DNA from: Sphaerosporella brunnea
Taxonomy: Eukaryota; Ascomycota; Pezizomycetes; Pezizales; Pyronemataceae
NCBI GenBank assembly: GCA_008704415.1
Contig: VXIS01000043.1
Coordinates: 159,618 to 223,617 of the forward strand
Direction: 5' to 3'
Length of the DNA stretch: 64,000 nucleotides
Below are positions 11,192 through 25,148 of the stretch, one piece after another. The position numbers and the translations under genes are program-made. The notes below the pieces were generated by a model. The model saw only the letters and a program-made list of their open reading frames with translations. It had not been told where the DNA came from and searched no databases. Positions within the stretch are counted from its first letter, which is position 1. Each line of letters begins with the position of its first letter.

Positions 11192-11281
11192 GGGGATCTG
11201 GTTTAGTGGTATAACGTCTCATTTGCATTGCTCTAACAGCGCGATTTGAGAAGGTCTAGGGTTCGATTCCCTAGTTCTCCA
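11192..11281 (+). tRNA. tRNA-Ala(TGC) with an 18-nt intron
   Basis: Acceptor strand GGGGATC pairs with GTTCTCC except for a T6-T67 mismatch, and contains the G3:U70 pair and A73 that mark alanine tRNAs. The anticodon stem is TCTCA/TGAGA with loop TTTGCA plus T, giving TGC. The intron is 11228-11245. The T arm TAGGG TTCGATT CCCTA is intact. The one acceptor mismatch leaves slight doubt about activity. Confidence 0.8.
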
Positions 11282-11725
11282 TTGTTTTTGGTTCCAGCCT
11301 GTTTCATCCATGACCACTCGTAGAAACGTCGTGTTTTTTTTTTTTGCCGGCGTTCGTTTCAAGCCCTCCCACATGCATTGGATATCATATGTATCGTTGT
11401 ATATATGTGTGAAGATTTATAATACGGCACAATGCAGGTTTGCTCCAAGCAGCTCAGCAATTTCTCCATCGCCGGCTCATGTAAGAAGCACAGCGTGAAA
11501 AGGGCTGCCGCCTGGCATTGCGGCAGCAGCTACGCCACCAAAATTTACGGGAGGCTACTACGTGTAGGACAGGGTGGCCAGTGAGCTGCTCGCGCTTTCT
11601 GTGCTGGTGGTTTCACGCCTCATCCATCCGCTCTTCTTCTGGAGATGGCGCTGGCAAAGGAGCGGAGGCACTATTCAGAGATCTTGTTGTAGGGAGTTCC
11701 AGAATTTGACAATCCGGAATTGTAG

Positions 11726-12322
11726 TTTGAACAATAAAAGCATAGGTAAACCATCTAACTCAAGAAAAGGCAACATAAAATTCTTATACAGGTGTTATAA
11801 AAAGGAAATTATCGAAAATAAAAGGACTACTCAGTCCAAGCCCACAAAAAATCCGTCCCGCAACTCACTAAAAGTGAGCGCCACAGACCGCACAGACCCA
11901 CTTCTCCGCTGGATCGTCGTTCTTGTTCTCGTTGATGTGCCAGCCGCAATCTTCACAGGTCCATCTTGTTGAAGTGGGGCCCTGCCAGGCGTGCTTTTTT
12001 CCTAGGATAAAAGGCATTTTCTCGGAATAAGTATTGAGTTGTCGCTGATTTGTGCTTTTGTGCTATGATCTGAATAAGTATGAGTTGTCGCTAAGTTGTG
12101 CTTTTATGCTATCTGTCAGGCTGTTAAATTAGATACCTAAATCGCCAGTGCAATTGAATATCTACTAGGATGTACCAGTGCAATGGAATATCTACTAGAA
12201 TGTAGGTGAATGGAAAAACACGGATCCAACGAAGCACCTTTTCTAAGCTAGCCGCCCTTGAATGGTACTTTATCTGGAAATACTTTATCCTCCGTGTTTC
12301 ATCGCCTCCAAGTCTGTATAAA
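11726..12322 (-). repeat. Copy 1 of the zinc-ribbon-peptide repeat (about 0.6 kb)
   Basis: This segment is an inverted, diverged copy of 27401-28006. Homology runs from a TTTGAACAATAAAAG end (3' side of the coding strand) to AAGTCTGTATAAA at 12322. It contains the 49-codon ORF at 11868-12017 and two AGCGACAACTCA-type direct repeats upstream of it. No clear terminal inverted repeats or target duplication were found, so the type of repeat is open. Confidence 0.8.
11868..12017 (-). CDS. 49-aa CxxC/CxxC zinc-ribbon-like peptide, copy 1
   Basis: The ORF starts MPFILGKKHAWQGPT and ends WVCAVCGAHF. Cys21, Cys24, Cys42 and Cys45 form CX2C-X17-CX2C, as in a minimal zinc ribbon or rubredoxin-like knuckle. 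The encoded peptide is identical to copy 2 at 27709-27858. The two ORFs differ at three bases, all synonymous third positions, while the flanking repeat sequence has many substitutions and indels. This argues for a translated, constrained protein. The family is not recognised. Possible roles are nucleic-acid or protein binding; no function is assigned. Upstream are two 47-nt-type direct repeats that could hold regulatory sites. Confidence 0.65.
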   Translation of the reverse strand: MPFILGKKHAWQGPTSTRWTCEDCGWHINENKNDDPAEKWVCAVCGAHF

Positions 12323-15300
12323 CCCCCTATGAACCCGTATCATCACCTATATCTCTTTCTATTCGCTCTCACAACAACCAAAATGTGTTTCCACCAAGGA
12401 AGCTCTGTGCATTTAATGGGAAATCCGCAATTTCAAAATTGGCACGATGGAGCACAGCCACGTGCATTGCCGTGTCAGGAGAATCTATGATACCGGAATT
12501 TAGACTCTATCGTGAAAAAGCTGATGCTTATAAACCCCTAAAGTTTGCCTGTTCATCATCATATTACCCAGCCGTCTGCTAGACTGTTCGGAAAAAGGTA
12601 CTTTGGAACTCTAAGGCTAATTTGGAAGGGTAAGCGATCGTCGACGTTGGGGTAATCTTGGTGACTGGAGGCTTGGGATGGAACGATTCATCCGATATAT
12701 AACCGCCAGTTCCTAGCTGGCGTGCGTCATAGAAAATAACTCGATCACTGATGGAATTCTGGCATTCCATTCCCCAGTGGAATTGCCACAGACAAAAAAC
12801 TAACGGCAATGCTCAGATTTCCAGTCAAGAAAGTGCATTTTTCGAGCAATTAGCACATAGTCCACTCGCAAATCCCTCTATTGAAACATTGTACCCCGCA
12901 GCTATCGTCGAAGAAGGGCAGAGAAGACACAGCAAAACCATTCTCCTTCTCCGGCACCACCCCTAGCACTACGAACTTAGGTCTCTGACATTCCTTCTGA
13001 GTCATAATATTGCACCAACAAGGAAAGTGGTCACCGATCACTTCTATCTGCCCTCGCGTCTCTAGCATCAAGCCTCGACACATGTTTGACCTGGCTCAAA
13101 TTGTGGAGGCAACGCCGTTTGAACCTCCGCTTGAACGATTTGCATTGCTGACAGCATGCCGCTCATCCTAGACAGGTTTCTCGTAAATTGGTTTCCGACG
13201 AAATCGAGGCCCCGCCGGAATTCAGTGACAATATCGTAGGATATCCAGGTCTATCTTGCCAACACGCTCTTCGTCGAAGTGAAGTGGGCCTAGAGTCCCT
13301 TGATGATATCAAACCGAGCACGGAAGCGCTGAGTACGATGGGGTGCGTGATCACATACGGATCCCTCCTGCTATGTTTTTGTTTCGCTCCTTCCCACATC
13401 GCGTTGTCGGTTTGTGATGCGCAATACAGGTGAATCAACAACACCCTCGGAGAAAAGCCCAACAAGAACTTTGTAACCCGCGCATGCCGCTTTAACACCG
13501 AGCTCGGTTGCCACCTCGGATTGCCGTCGTTCGGCTCTCTAAGACACGTGCGCTCGCCCGCGCACATAGAATCTGACCACTTGTTTGAGTTCAGGGTGGC
13601 TAAACATATCGCCGTTGCCGAGTGCTGTGCCGGTCCGTCGGACGGAAATATGGGCCGCCTTTGGAGGCAGGGTCGCCAAGTGATTCGACGTCGGGTTTGA
13701 CGGCGGCGAGAGAGGTGATGTGTACACAGGCGAAACAGACGTGCGGAGAGAGGCATCGGAGTGCGCAAGCGGGTGTCGATCCGGCAAATCTTATCCCTTT
13801 ACTTTGTTAAAATTTCAGACGATGGTAGTGCGCAAAGTTGGAGGGGGGTGTGCGCAGCGAAATATCATGTGACGTAGTCTTTTGTCTCCCTCCCCCCAAT
13901 TGCTGCGCAGAGCCGAACCAAGGCGCAGTTACTCTGGGGATTGACTCCAAAGCCTGAGCCCAAGCAAAGGAATAGCAGATACTGCCTAAAAGCGCGGAGA
14001 ATGGGAGGGACGACCGAAGAGGGAGCACTCACCAACTGCCGAGTGATCGACAATGAACTGGCCCTCAACGCATAAAAGCAGGCTCGGTGATGATCCACGG
14101 CTATCGTATGGTCTTGGCTCAGAGGTGTATGGTGTCTGGATAACCTGGGAAAGGGACTATAGGTAGCGTGAAGACCACGCACGCATCTACCGGCTGTCAA
14201 GTTAGGTGCTAAAGTTAGTAAAAGGACTGTTTGCAAAGTCGATTTCCGGATGAGCAGTTTTCTGGGGGCAGCATCCGAAGCAATACGTATACGTACGTGG
14301 TGATAGAGACAACTGGCAGGAAAGTAAAGAAAAGAAAAGAAGCCTGCAAGAAGGATTCGACCTCAGGGGCCCGATAGTCCGGCCGTGACGGCTGCTACGA
14401 GTCACTGCATTTTCTCTCCCATCGAGTGCCAACTCGCTCCATACGCGCCCAGTTATTCGTGTTGAACTGGTGTAGGCCTAGGCCGGGGTGCGGTGTACCT
14501 TCGGCACAGGTGCCAACGAGATACGGACTGGGTGCGAGTTACAGGTGCGCGGATCAGGGAGACCCCGAGGAGGGAGGGATAGCCCTTTTGCTTTGGACTG
14601 ATATATCTGCCGGTATCGCAATCCTTTTAACATCCCACCTACCAGCAGAGGTAGAAGAAGAGATGTGCTGTCTCATCTATCCCATCCCCCTCTCACACTC
14701 TCACATTTCTGCGAGCAAGCCGCGGCAAAAATCATGCCCTCTCCCAATCAGGCTTCTCCAGTCGAATAACGTTTGCCATCAAGGCAGCAGCTACCTTGAC
14801 ACGCGGGGGTTTTGTCCCACTCTTGGGGTGAGCTGTAGACTTCTATTGGTCCACGGGCGCGAAAATCGGTGCAATCTATTTTGTCACCAGCACCTGCCGT
14901 TGACCCTGCTTCACCCACCATCCTGCCAAAGTGAACCTTCCGTAGAACCACAGAAACTCTGGGTGTGGGAGGCCCAGTGGTCAGAGGGTGAGAAGTACTG
15001 GATGATGTGAGAGCCGAGGCCTATGCCAGTCGAAATGAGGTCTTGCGGAATCTTCTAGCGAGCGTTTGATACACCGGCCTTCCTTCCTTTTGAAGCAAAC
15101 CGAACTTATGTAGAGTACGAGGCAATTTTTTCTTTGTCCCATCAAAGGCCCCCCCTAGGCAAGTAAAGTTTGCGAATTCCATACCATCGACCATCGAATC
15201 CAGGCGCACCAAGTTCAGGACAAGCATCTTGGCTCAGTTTCTAAGACATCATCAGCTGCGGACTCTACCAGCTACCAGCCACCTATTGACATTATATCTG

Positions 15301-16795
15301 TAGTGAAGATTTTTGGCAGCCCTGTCACGGGCTGTAGTTTCGCGATTGTGTGCCCTAAGCGCCTCATTTGACCGAGTCCGTGTTATTGGGCCGATGAAAT
15401 GCGCATGGCGTCTTGGCGAGTGGCAAAGACTACTAATATATTCTAGTTGAACATATACCTACCTTTGGTAGAACCCGAGTAATTTCCAGTGAACTAAGGA
15501 GAAGATGCATCTATGCATATAGCGGCGCTGTACACTTATCTCCGGTAAAAAAGGGTAACCCGAAAAGGTATCACGCCGCGAAAGCGACTGAGTAGGATTG
15601 TGTTGCTTTCTGCTTGCGGTCTTGTGTGCGCATGCGTGCACGGCGCAAGTTCGGATCAATGTTTCTCAGCAAACCGCTAGACTTCGATATTTAACCCAGC
15701 CGACCAATAGGCTGCAGCGCAGAATACAGCCTAGCGCCAGCTAAGCCTTTTACTGTCCTGCCTCCTTCAATGTCACAGAGCACCGAATAACCACTGCAGA
15801 CCTTAAGTCATCGGCGTTTAGTTAACAGGTGGCAAAGGATCGAAAACATAATGGTTCACCCTGAAATTCGCCATGGTCAATCGTGATGCGGGAATAGGGC
15901 GAAATCCACCACGAGAGTGGGCTCTTAGTATCAGGGCTTCACACAGCTGCTCCCGTCAAGTGCAGGTCGGGGCTTGAAAAGCCGATAATGCGTTCTCTGA
16001 ATCTTGGTTATCAACTCCAAGGAAGTGGGTACTGCAAGCGGAACCCGCAACGCATGCCCTAGCCCTGTGCGATGCCGCCGGTAGGTATACTTGTACCACG
16101 ACAATTCTTCCGCCCCCGTCCGCCTTGTGCCACTACCGAGTCGATGACGACTTCCTTCCAGCCTCAGACATATATCGTCGGGCTGGCCGTGTAGACAGAA
16201 ACTATGGAGACTCGGTGAAGCGAATGGTGAAGCCAAAAAAGCAACGGCGCTGTTGACAACGACTGTCAACAACGACGGCTGTAGGAACAATCCCTTGACA
16301 CACTGCCAATATCCATAGAACGTCACTGTACGGTGCTGTCGAACACTTGGCGTGCTGCATCATTGATAAAATTCCCTGTCTGTGCAGGGAATGATGCTGT
16401 CAAAAGTCCCACCCTAAAGCGTCCGAGGTACCCGTTCAGCTGAAAATAAGTCTGTCGCTCGACGGTACATAGAGCTTAACAAACGGAGTCCCTGGAACCT
16501 TTGTCGGATTACACCGCCCTCAATCTCGATTATCTACTCGAGATTTTGATTCAGCCTCTAGCTGAGAACAAATGAAACCCGTCCTTTTTAGGCCCATCCC
16601 CCGGTTGCTTTTGCCGCCGCCACCGCTCGCACTGGGGCTCTTCAGTACATGGTGGCACGCCGAACACGACAAGCCGCATCCCGTTGGACCGCGAATCCAC
16701 TTCCACTTCTGCAGGTGTGCATCCCCACCGTTCACATTGAAGACAAGAGGGGCCGTCGGGTTGGGAGATATGGCTTTATAAGGCCGAGTCAAACC
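12323..16795. other. Gene-poor intergenic region
   Basis: Several open frames of 190-200 codons exist (for example minus 13163-13768 and plus 14426-15010), but they show no domain motifs, no intron signals and no coding-like composition. I see no supported gene, tRNA or complete transposon here. Confidence 0.4.
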
Positions 16796-17194
16796 CTATG
16801 CTGCTGAGCGGAAATGCGCACAAAACTCAGCCCCTTGTTGTGGAATTTGAAGGGTTTTTGCACTCAAAGCTTCTTCAGGAGACGAGTCGTGACAGAAAAG
16901 CGAGATTTCCGACACCCAAACCTCTCCCACCGCTTCCCACACATCGGACCTCAACTGGCAATCGTGCCAGGCCTCTCCTATCTGATCGAGAATCGAGACA
17001 CCTCCGTATACCGACAAGAGCCTTCTGCGGCACGCGCAGTTCCATCAAGCCACAATATATTCGGGCAGAAGCTTTGACCACCCTTTATTTTCCCGGACTA
17101 GGTTCGACAAGGCAAGGGTTTTGAGCTGCTCTTTTGGACTTGATCTCGATCTCGCTTGATCGATCCGACATTCAACTGGAAGCAAGTCACCTAA

Positions 17195-17983
17195 ATGGAC
17201 TACCGACGCAGCCCAACACAGTCCCCGTACGGCACGCCCAGAGACCTGGGCGGCCCCTCGAATGCCGCAGCAGCCGGGTCGCGAAGCAACAACAGCCGCG
17301 CGGCGGCAGGAGCGACAGCCTACCAGCCCGCGGCCAACCCGGAAGCTTCGAACTTTGACATCTTCGAATGGTATCCGAAATACATGGAATGCGTTCGGCA
17401 TTTTGTCGATGTTTCGCAGCACACCTACCCCTGCCAAGCCTTGGCCGCGTTCGTGAACATCCGTTTGCCCTACCAGCGTGCCGGGGATGGTTCCTCGCAA
17501 CCGGTGAGCGCATCGTCTCCACCGAGCTTCCGGCCGGCTTTCGCTTCCAGCTCGAGCTCGGGCGCGGGCCTGGCTTCCCCGCTTGGCATGAACCAGCCGG
17601 CGATGCAGCAGCAACAGCACCAGTATGGATGGGTCTCGCTTCATCCGTACCTCCGTCGCCTGGTCGCTACCGGCTTTGACGTTCCCGCAATCCTGCATGG
17701 CTGGTTTGGCGATGAGTGGCTGGGCGGGATCGGGCCGCTGCACGAGCAGGAACGACGAAACTATCTGTTCGCGGCAAAGGCTGGCGGCTGGGCCGCCGTG
17801 AAACGCGATTACGATGTCGTTACTGACGAGGGGGTCCCTTATCTGAAGCCGTTGGACCGCGTTGACGACGCCGAGATTGAGTCGGCCGAGGGGTCTTGGT
17901 CGAAGTGGCTAGCGATGGAGGATTGGATGCTAGGATCGAGGGCTCCTATCATCCCCGACGGGGTCAATGACGCTATGGAGTGA
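17195..17983 (+). CDS. Conserved fungal protein ('Ilp apoptosis-inhibitor'-annotated family)
   Basis: A single exon of 262 aa. Residues 1-50 are low-complexity (Ser, Ala, Asn). A conserved part begins FDIFEWYPKYMECVRHFVDV and continues QALAAFVNIRLPYQR. A Ser/Pro/Gln-rich linker (about residues 93-145, with QQQQHQ) follows, then a strongly conserved C-terminal block: VSLHPYLRRLVATGFDVPAI, GWFGDEWLGGIGPLHEQERR, NYLFAAKAGGWAAVKRDYD and WSKWLAMEDWMLG. I recognise this pattern from Pezizomycotina proteins annotated 'ilp is an apoptosis inhibitor'. That name has weak experimental support, so function is best left open. No signal peptide or membrane segment is visible, which suggests a soluble intracellular protein. 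Confidence 0.75.
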   Translation: MDYRRSPTQSPYGTPRDLGGPSNAAAAGSRSNNSRAAAGATAYQPAANPEASNFDIFEWYPKYMECVRHFVDVSQHTYPCQALAAFVNIRLPYQRAGDGSSQPVSASSPPSFRPAFASSSSSGAGLASPLGMNQPAMQQQQHQYGWVSLHPYLRRLVATGFDVPAILHGWFGDEWLGGIGPLHEQERRNYLFAAKAGGWAAVKRDYDVVTDEGVPYLKPLDRVDDAEIESAEGSWSKWLAMEDWMLGSRAPIIPDGVNDAME

Positions 17984-18789
17984 TGATGATGCATCGCGTG
18001 TGCGAGTTCGATTTCTAGATACCGTTTGCTTTGGATGATCGGTGTGCTGCTGTTTGTGTTAGAACTCTATTTATTTTATTTTTTTCTTGGCAATGGGGAA
18101 GGAAGCCTGGAAACGGAACTGGAGAAATTGTATTTTATGCGGAGTTATTGAAGTTATTGAGAGCAGGAATATATTGCTGCGAAAATTGCGAACCTTCCAT
18201 TACATTGCGCCCGGTTCTTCTTTATAAAAGCTGTGTTCACTACGCTAGCTGTTCGACCTCCCTCTGCTTGCCACGGCACAAAGCATCACCAATGAGACAC
18301 ATCGAGCCCGGCACTTCTGAGAGTTCTTCGGAAGACTTTGCGAACTCGGTCGCCACTGAGTAAGTGGCCCAATAAGAAGCGCGGTGGCGGGTGGATAAAC
18401 GCCGACAAAAATTGATGCTGTTGTCCACAACGTCGTCGACAGGTCAACACGGGGCAAACAAACGCGAGCTCGAGGCATCGATGGATTTTTGGGATGGCTT
18501 AATAATAACATCGTTGGATGCTTTACAAGTCCGAAAGTGCTAATAAGGCACTGCATGTAAGATCTGCTGTGGAAATCGAACCAATTACAACTGTCACAGG
18601 CTCGAAGAATACCGAGCATGATTATCACTCGAGCTCTTAGCCAGCTGCCGTTCTCTGCAGCTTGCATCCTTCTTGACGAAATTGATCATTCGGCTCACTC
18701 TAAGGGGTTTTTTGGACTCAGCAACCAGAGGAAGGCACTTGCGACTTATTGCAGGGGCTTTTGATGTGCTGCATCATGTGCATGATGCT
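17984..18789. other. Intergenic, 3' flank with no gene seen
   Basis: AT-rich 3' flank of the preceding gene, then unremarkable sequence. Confidence 0.4.
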
Positions 18790-18943
18790 TCCGGCATTTA
18801 GAACCAAAAAGTGCGGGTGAGCGAGATCTCGCGAGACTTTTCAGATCTGGCGATTTAAACCTCAATTGAGCTCAATGATTTCTCCTTCGAGGAGTGTTCA
18901 GCCGCTTGCTGCATTCGCATTTTTTGGTCCTAAATGCCGGCCC
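18790..18943. mobile_element. Short MITE (CCGGCATTTAGAACC family), copy 1
   Basis: About 154 bp with inverted ends CCGGCATTTAGAACCAAAAA and its complement (one change). The interior matches the copy at 48826-48970 (GCGATTTGAACCTCAATCGA-type block). Non-coding. Confidence 0.8.
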
Positions 18944-21900
18944 CAAGTAGATTATTGACATTGGCAATGTTTTTGACAACACACGCTTGTGAGGCGCAGT
19001 CACCGAGCCACCATGCAGTCTTGTCTGTGGCGGTTTACCACTGCCGGCTGAAAGATGCCAAGAAACGCAAAGCTTGAGATTTTGGCTACATTGTCCATAA
19101 TCAATCTGTCTTCAACTTGAGATTTAGTGAGTCGTGAATCATCTGTCGAGATCAAGCACTGAAGCCCCGAGCTCAAAGATTGTCGACGGAGGTTTTATGC
19201 GTCTAAGCCGAGAGCTGCTAGGAGAGTCCCACAGCCGAGGCAGTCGACTACAAACAGGAGCCAAAGGAACAGAGTGTTCTAGGTAGGCATTGAAATCAGC
19301 TTTCTTTCTTTTCCTACTTACATAGGTGAACCAATATATCAACAAATCATACTTGTTCGCAGTGCTCTCAATAGCCGGCCCCTGCCACGGCATCATAGGC
19401 TGGGCTGCCTTGGCAGCCGGCCATGGGCGCTGCAAGCCCTTCCGTCCGGCTGGGCTCATGAACACGAAGTCTAACCGTTCCTCACACTAGCCTTGGAGAA
19501 TCACAGATATAATTGTATGTAAGAGAGCTGATATGTATGCCCTAATGAGCACTCTCTGAATCAAAGTCGATGCAGCAAGCAACAGGTTTCGCAGCTACTC
19601 GCCTACTGTGTGCAGATATTTTTGTTTACGGCAAACTCCTAGGAAGTGTCCTGCGTTGTTCTTGTCATTCCAATGGAGTTCTCGATCACGACCGGGCTTT
19701 TTAGATCGGCCCGGGCCGAGAGAGCCCAGGTCATCTAGGAGGCCGACCCGGCTGCTTCATCGCGGGCCGGCTGTTCGCGCTCACAACCACAGGCCTGTCA
19801 CTGAACTGAAAGTCGAAGTTTCGGTTTACATGCCTTCAGTACACCGAGCCCGCTAGATAGTGTTAGCCAATTAACATTAAGACTTTATTATGAGCAAGCA
19901 CTTCGTCGTCCGCTTGAGGGTCAGGTGTCGAGCCTTGTGAGGCGCAGTGACTGATCCACCAGCATTCCTTGTGGCGCCCGTGTTTGGGTGATCCACTCAA
20001 AGATGCCTAGTCGTCAAGGCTTGGTACTCAGGTTGCAGTAATCGCCGGGTTCTATGGCCGGGATACGAACGCGAGGCACACAGGTTGACGGTGTTACCGA
20101 GTGCTAAACAATGATTCCATACGCGCATGGGCCATACATGAATTTTCAGAGAAAGTCTTTCAATTCGATTTTTTTATATATAAATGATTCCCATAAGAAA
20201 AATCACGTCTTTCACTGCATTCTGAGACTGAGATGAGCAAGTGCTGTATATATCAGCATTGGCTTCCACATTCACGTGGAGTGGAGTGTGACGTCCTTCA
20301 ATATCGATATCACCTCTCCAGGCTCCAACTCCAGGGCTTTAACGGCAACAAAACAACCACCTTCTGCTACCGAAATGGATAGATCGAAATCTCGAAATTC
20401 CTGGTATAACATTGAGACCGAGCTGTAGGGTTCTCCTTGTCAAAATGGAATTCGAGCCCGCGCGCCGCCGGCCACAACCTGCCCCCAACATTCTCGAGGG
20501 CCACTAATAATAACATTACACCGGGAGCCGGCAGGAAAGAGTCTATTCAGAGGGAGAAAAAGAAACCTCGAGACCTCCAGATCCATGTTTGGGAGAGAGG
20601 ATTCAGGTTTTGTGCCTTTCTCGCTGCTCGATGAGCACTCGACGGAAGGTCTGCTACGGATGCGCACCTTTCTACCTTGATTAAGCCGTTAGCCTTGACC
20701 TGCGCTATTTGCAGGCCGGAAGCGAGATGCACGGCTTGAAAGGGTTATCAACCAACCATGGTGACATCAACATGCCAGCAAGAGGGACCGGCGAGCAGCT
20801 CTTTTACCCAATCCCGCCACTGAGCCAACTTGTCCGGATCCAGCTGGAGCACGGACGTCAGAATTTGATCATGGAACGGCACGCTGGAACCCGAAGTCGC
20901 GGTAAGCGTGGTGTTCAGGGACAGCACGCCGAGATTTGCGGAAAGTAGCTTTAAAGCCAGACGCCTCCCGTCTTCCTGGAAAAACCTCTCTCTCGCTCAG
21001 GGCCCACTTCGTTCGAGATGGCCCAGCGTTTCCGGTATGTTGCATAGATCAAGCACCTATCAAATATCCATCCAATTTTCGCAGATCCTATCCCGGATGC
21101 TAACGGGTTCCTGAGCAAGGCATATAGATCTCCATATGACGCCCCTTCTACACGTAACGATGCAGCCCTACGGCCAGTCTTATCTTTTGTCTCTACGAGA
21201 TAACCACTCGGAATCTAATCGTTACAGATACATTGGATTCTTGCATTTAAGAACTGAGTTCCTGCTTCGGCCGTCGTAGAGACTGACTGCTTCCGGCCGA
21301 ACTCTGGATACGGATTTGTTCTGCGAATCTTGGGGCACTTTTTTCACGGAAGGAAACATTTTCTGGAACCGGGTTTGGCCCACTCGACTGGCCTGGACGC
21401 AGATACTGCGCTGCCCAAGTCGGCGACGCACAGAGATCACTCGGTCGACAGATTTCGAAAAGCACGGACCACATATGATGACATACCCGTCCGGAACGCG
21501 AATACACGAACGATAAGTTGCCGAATCTCCGCGTTCATACGATTGCCAATATTTACTTCACATCGAAGAACACGCGTTTGCTCAACTTGACCACATTTTG
21601 CGGGCAAGTTTTCGTGCCCCACGTCTGCCGAATATCGGGGTCTCGTGCCAGATAGGTTGGAACAACGATGACACAAGCTTAACACTCATATCTTTCTCGA
21701 GCTTAAGACGATACAAGCGCACTACCAGTACCTGGACATAAGCTTCCGTGGCAGCGGTTTATCGGGAGGGGAAGCTTGAAGTGGTAGTCGGCGAGGCTGG
21801 AATTCAATATTCTTGACAAAGAGAAACATGGGAGGATGGCCCTAAGCGGCTGCGCCGGCATGAAATCGGTGGTAGTGGAATAGGGTTTCAGATGGGTCGA

Positions 21901-23117
21901 AATTTATCCGTCACACGTGTCATGGTGTCGCCCTCATCGCGTGCCGGGCAATGGATTCGGTGATGCGGTTCAGGATGAGAGACGGAACACGAGGTGGCTT
22001 TCAGTGATTGATTGGGAGCACGGAAAAGCTTTTCCAGAGCGCGATCGCAGACGATGTTGGATGATTTGGAGACATAGGTGCTCAGCGCTCACACACATTA
22101 TTTTATCTGGGCGTTTCTCCAGGACGGCGACCTGCAATGGCGCAAAGAGCATCTAAACATCAAAGCGTGGGTGTGGCGTCGATATTGACGTCGTCCGCCC
22201 AACATCCTGGTTATGACCCGCAGCGGCGATTAAGGATTGCGGAGATGCAGGCGGGGGGGGGGGGGTCTTGGAGGGGTACATCGCACGGAGGCGGGGTCTG
22301 GACATCGCGCTCCCTTCGTTTTTCGCTAGGGGCCCTTATCGTCGCGCGCTGAGTGGTCGGCGTGCTGGGCACCAAACAGGATTGGCTAACCTGGCGGCTG
22401 ATTAAGCCGGCGCTTGGCCGCATCGAGGTTTATTTTACGTTTTTTGCGCCGCGGAGGAGCAGGCGGTGGCAGCGGGAGCAAAGCGTGTGCAACCCGAAAA
22501 CTCCCGTGCGTTGCTGCTGTCGCCTCCCCCACCAAGCGACTCCGCGACGATATGCGGGCAGCGCGTGTGCGAAAGGTATATGCCGCGCGCTTTTGACGTA
22601 TCGCCGTTGCACAGAAAACACTGCGTGATATCTAGTGACATGCATAACGCGGCTTCAAATATGTGTGCTGCGAAGGAACACCCCACAAGTCACCTCCACG
22701 TCCGATGTCCCCAAGATCGTAGACGCAAAGCAAGCAACCCCATCATCACAGCCCAAAAAATCATGGTCTCGCTAGATGCTCGCCCCCCTCCGGGGTTTAC
22801 TAGGGTCTGTCGGGCACACTATCTTTCCCCTTCGTGGACCGGAAGATCAAGGGAAACACTACGTTGCTAGCTTGGATAATGCCTTTACCTCATGGCTCCG
22901 TGGAAAAGTAGTAGAGCGCCCAGCGCTGAGATCCCACTGAGATCCGCAACCCTTTAAAGAGACCCTCTCTCCCCTCGCACCACGGCTTTCAATCTCGTCC
23001 TTCAATCAAGGTTGCGTCATTCACCCGATTCCGACCACCACCTCGAGCTTATACAGTCGACTTCGACAAGCCCTTTTTACCTACCTACCAACCTTCCAGA
23101 GCAACATACCCATCACC
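18944..23117. other. Gene-poor region with hAT-like MITE fragments
   Basis: At 19360 a CAGTGCTCTCAATAGCCGGC end resembles the hAT-like MITE at 38552. GC-rich GCCGGC/GGGCTG-rich sequence continues to about 19790, but no matching right end or target duplication is clear. A run of nine or more G lies near 22255. The last 150 bp are CT-rich and form the GDH promoter. No supported genes. Confidence 0.4.
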
Positions 23118-24660
<1,543 letters not shown>

Positions 24661-25113
24661 ACGGCTCCACCACCCTGTCGGTGGAGGAGTTTTTTTTTTG
24701 TACATATCTTAATTTCTCAACGACTCCCTTTTTTTTTTTTTTTTATGGGTTTTGCGGGGCAAAAATGGGTTGGGGTATTCGCGGTGTTAAACTGGAATGG
24801 TTGGAATTGGAATTGGAATTGGAATATGGGATCTTCATGGCTTTTTTTTATCTGCGTCTGTTTTTTATTTTATCTACTTCTATGATCATGGATATATTCG
24901 CAGGGAAATGAATGCAAAAAAAAAAGATTTGTTGCAAAGTGAGGTCATTTTGTAGTTCTCTCTTCCGACGACCTCCCCGCCTACGCTTTATCTATCTAAT
25001 CTATCTCGGAGATTTTTTTCGTGGGCGTGGGCGCTATGTAGGCTTGGGGCAAGGACGGAGGCTAGGGGTGAAGGATTAGGATGGATCAATAGCCGAGACA
25101 GCCGCGGAAGCGC

Positions 25114-25148
<35 letters not shown>

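Noticed and set aside
13163..13768. 201-codon minus-strand frame
   Set aside because: No motif, no coding-like composition, and no support from neighbouring exons.
14426..15010. 194-codon plus-strand frame
   Set aside because: Composition looks non-coding and no family pattern is visible.
19360..19790. Complete hAT-like MITE
   Set aside because: The left end matches the family, but no convincing right end or 8-bp duplication was found; kept only as a note in the gap entry.
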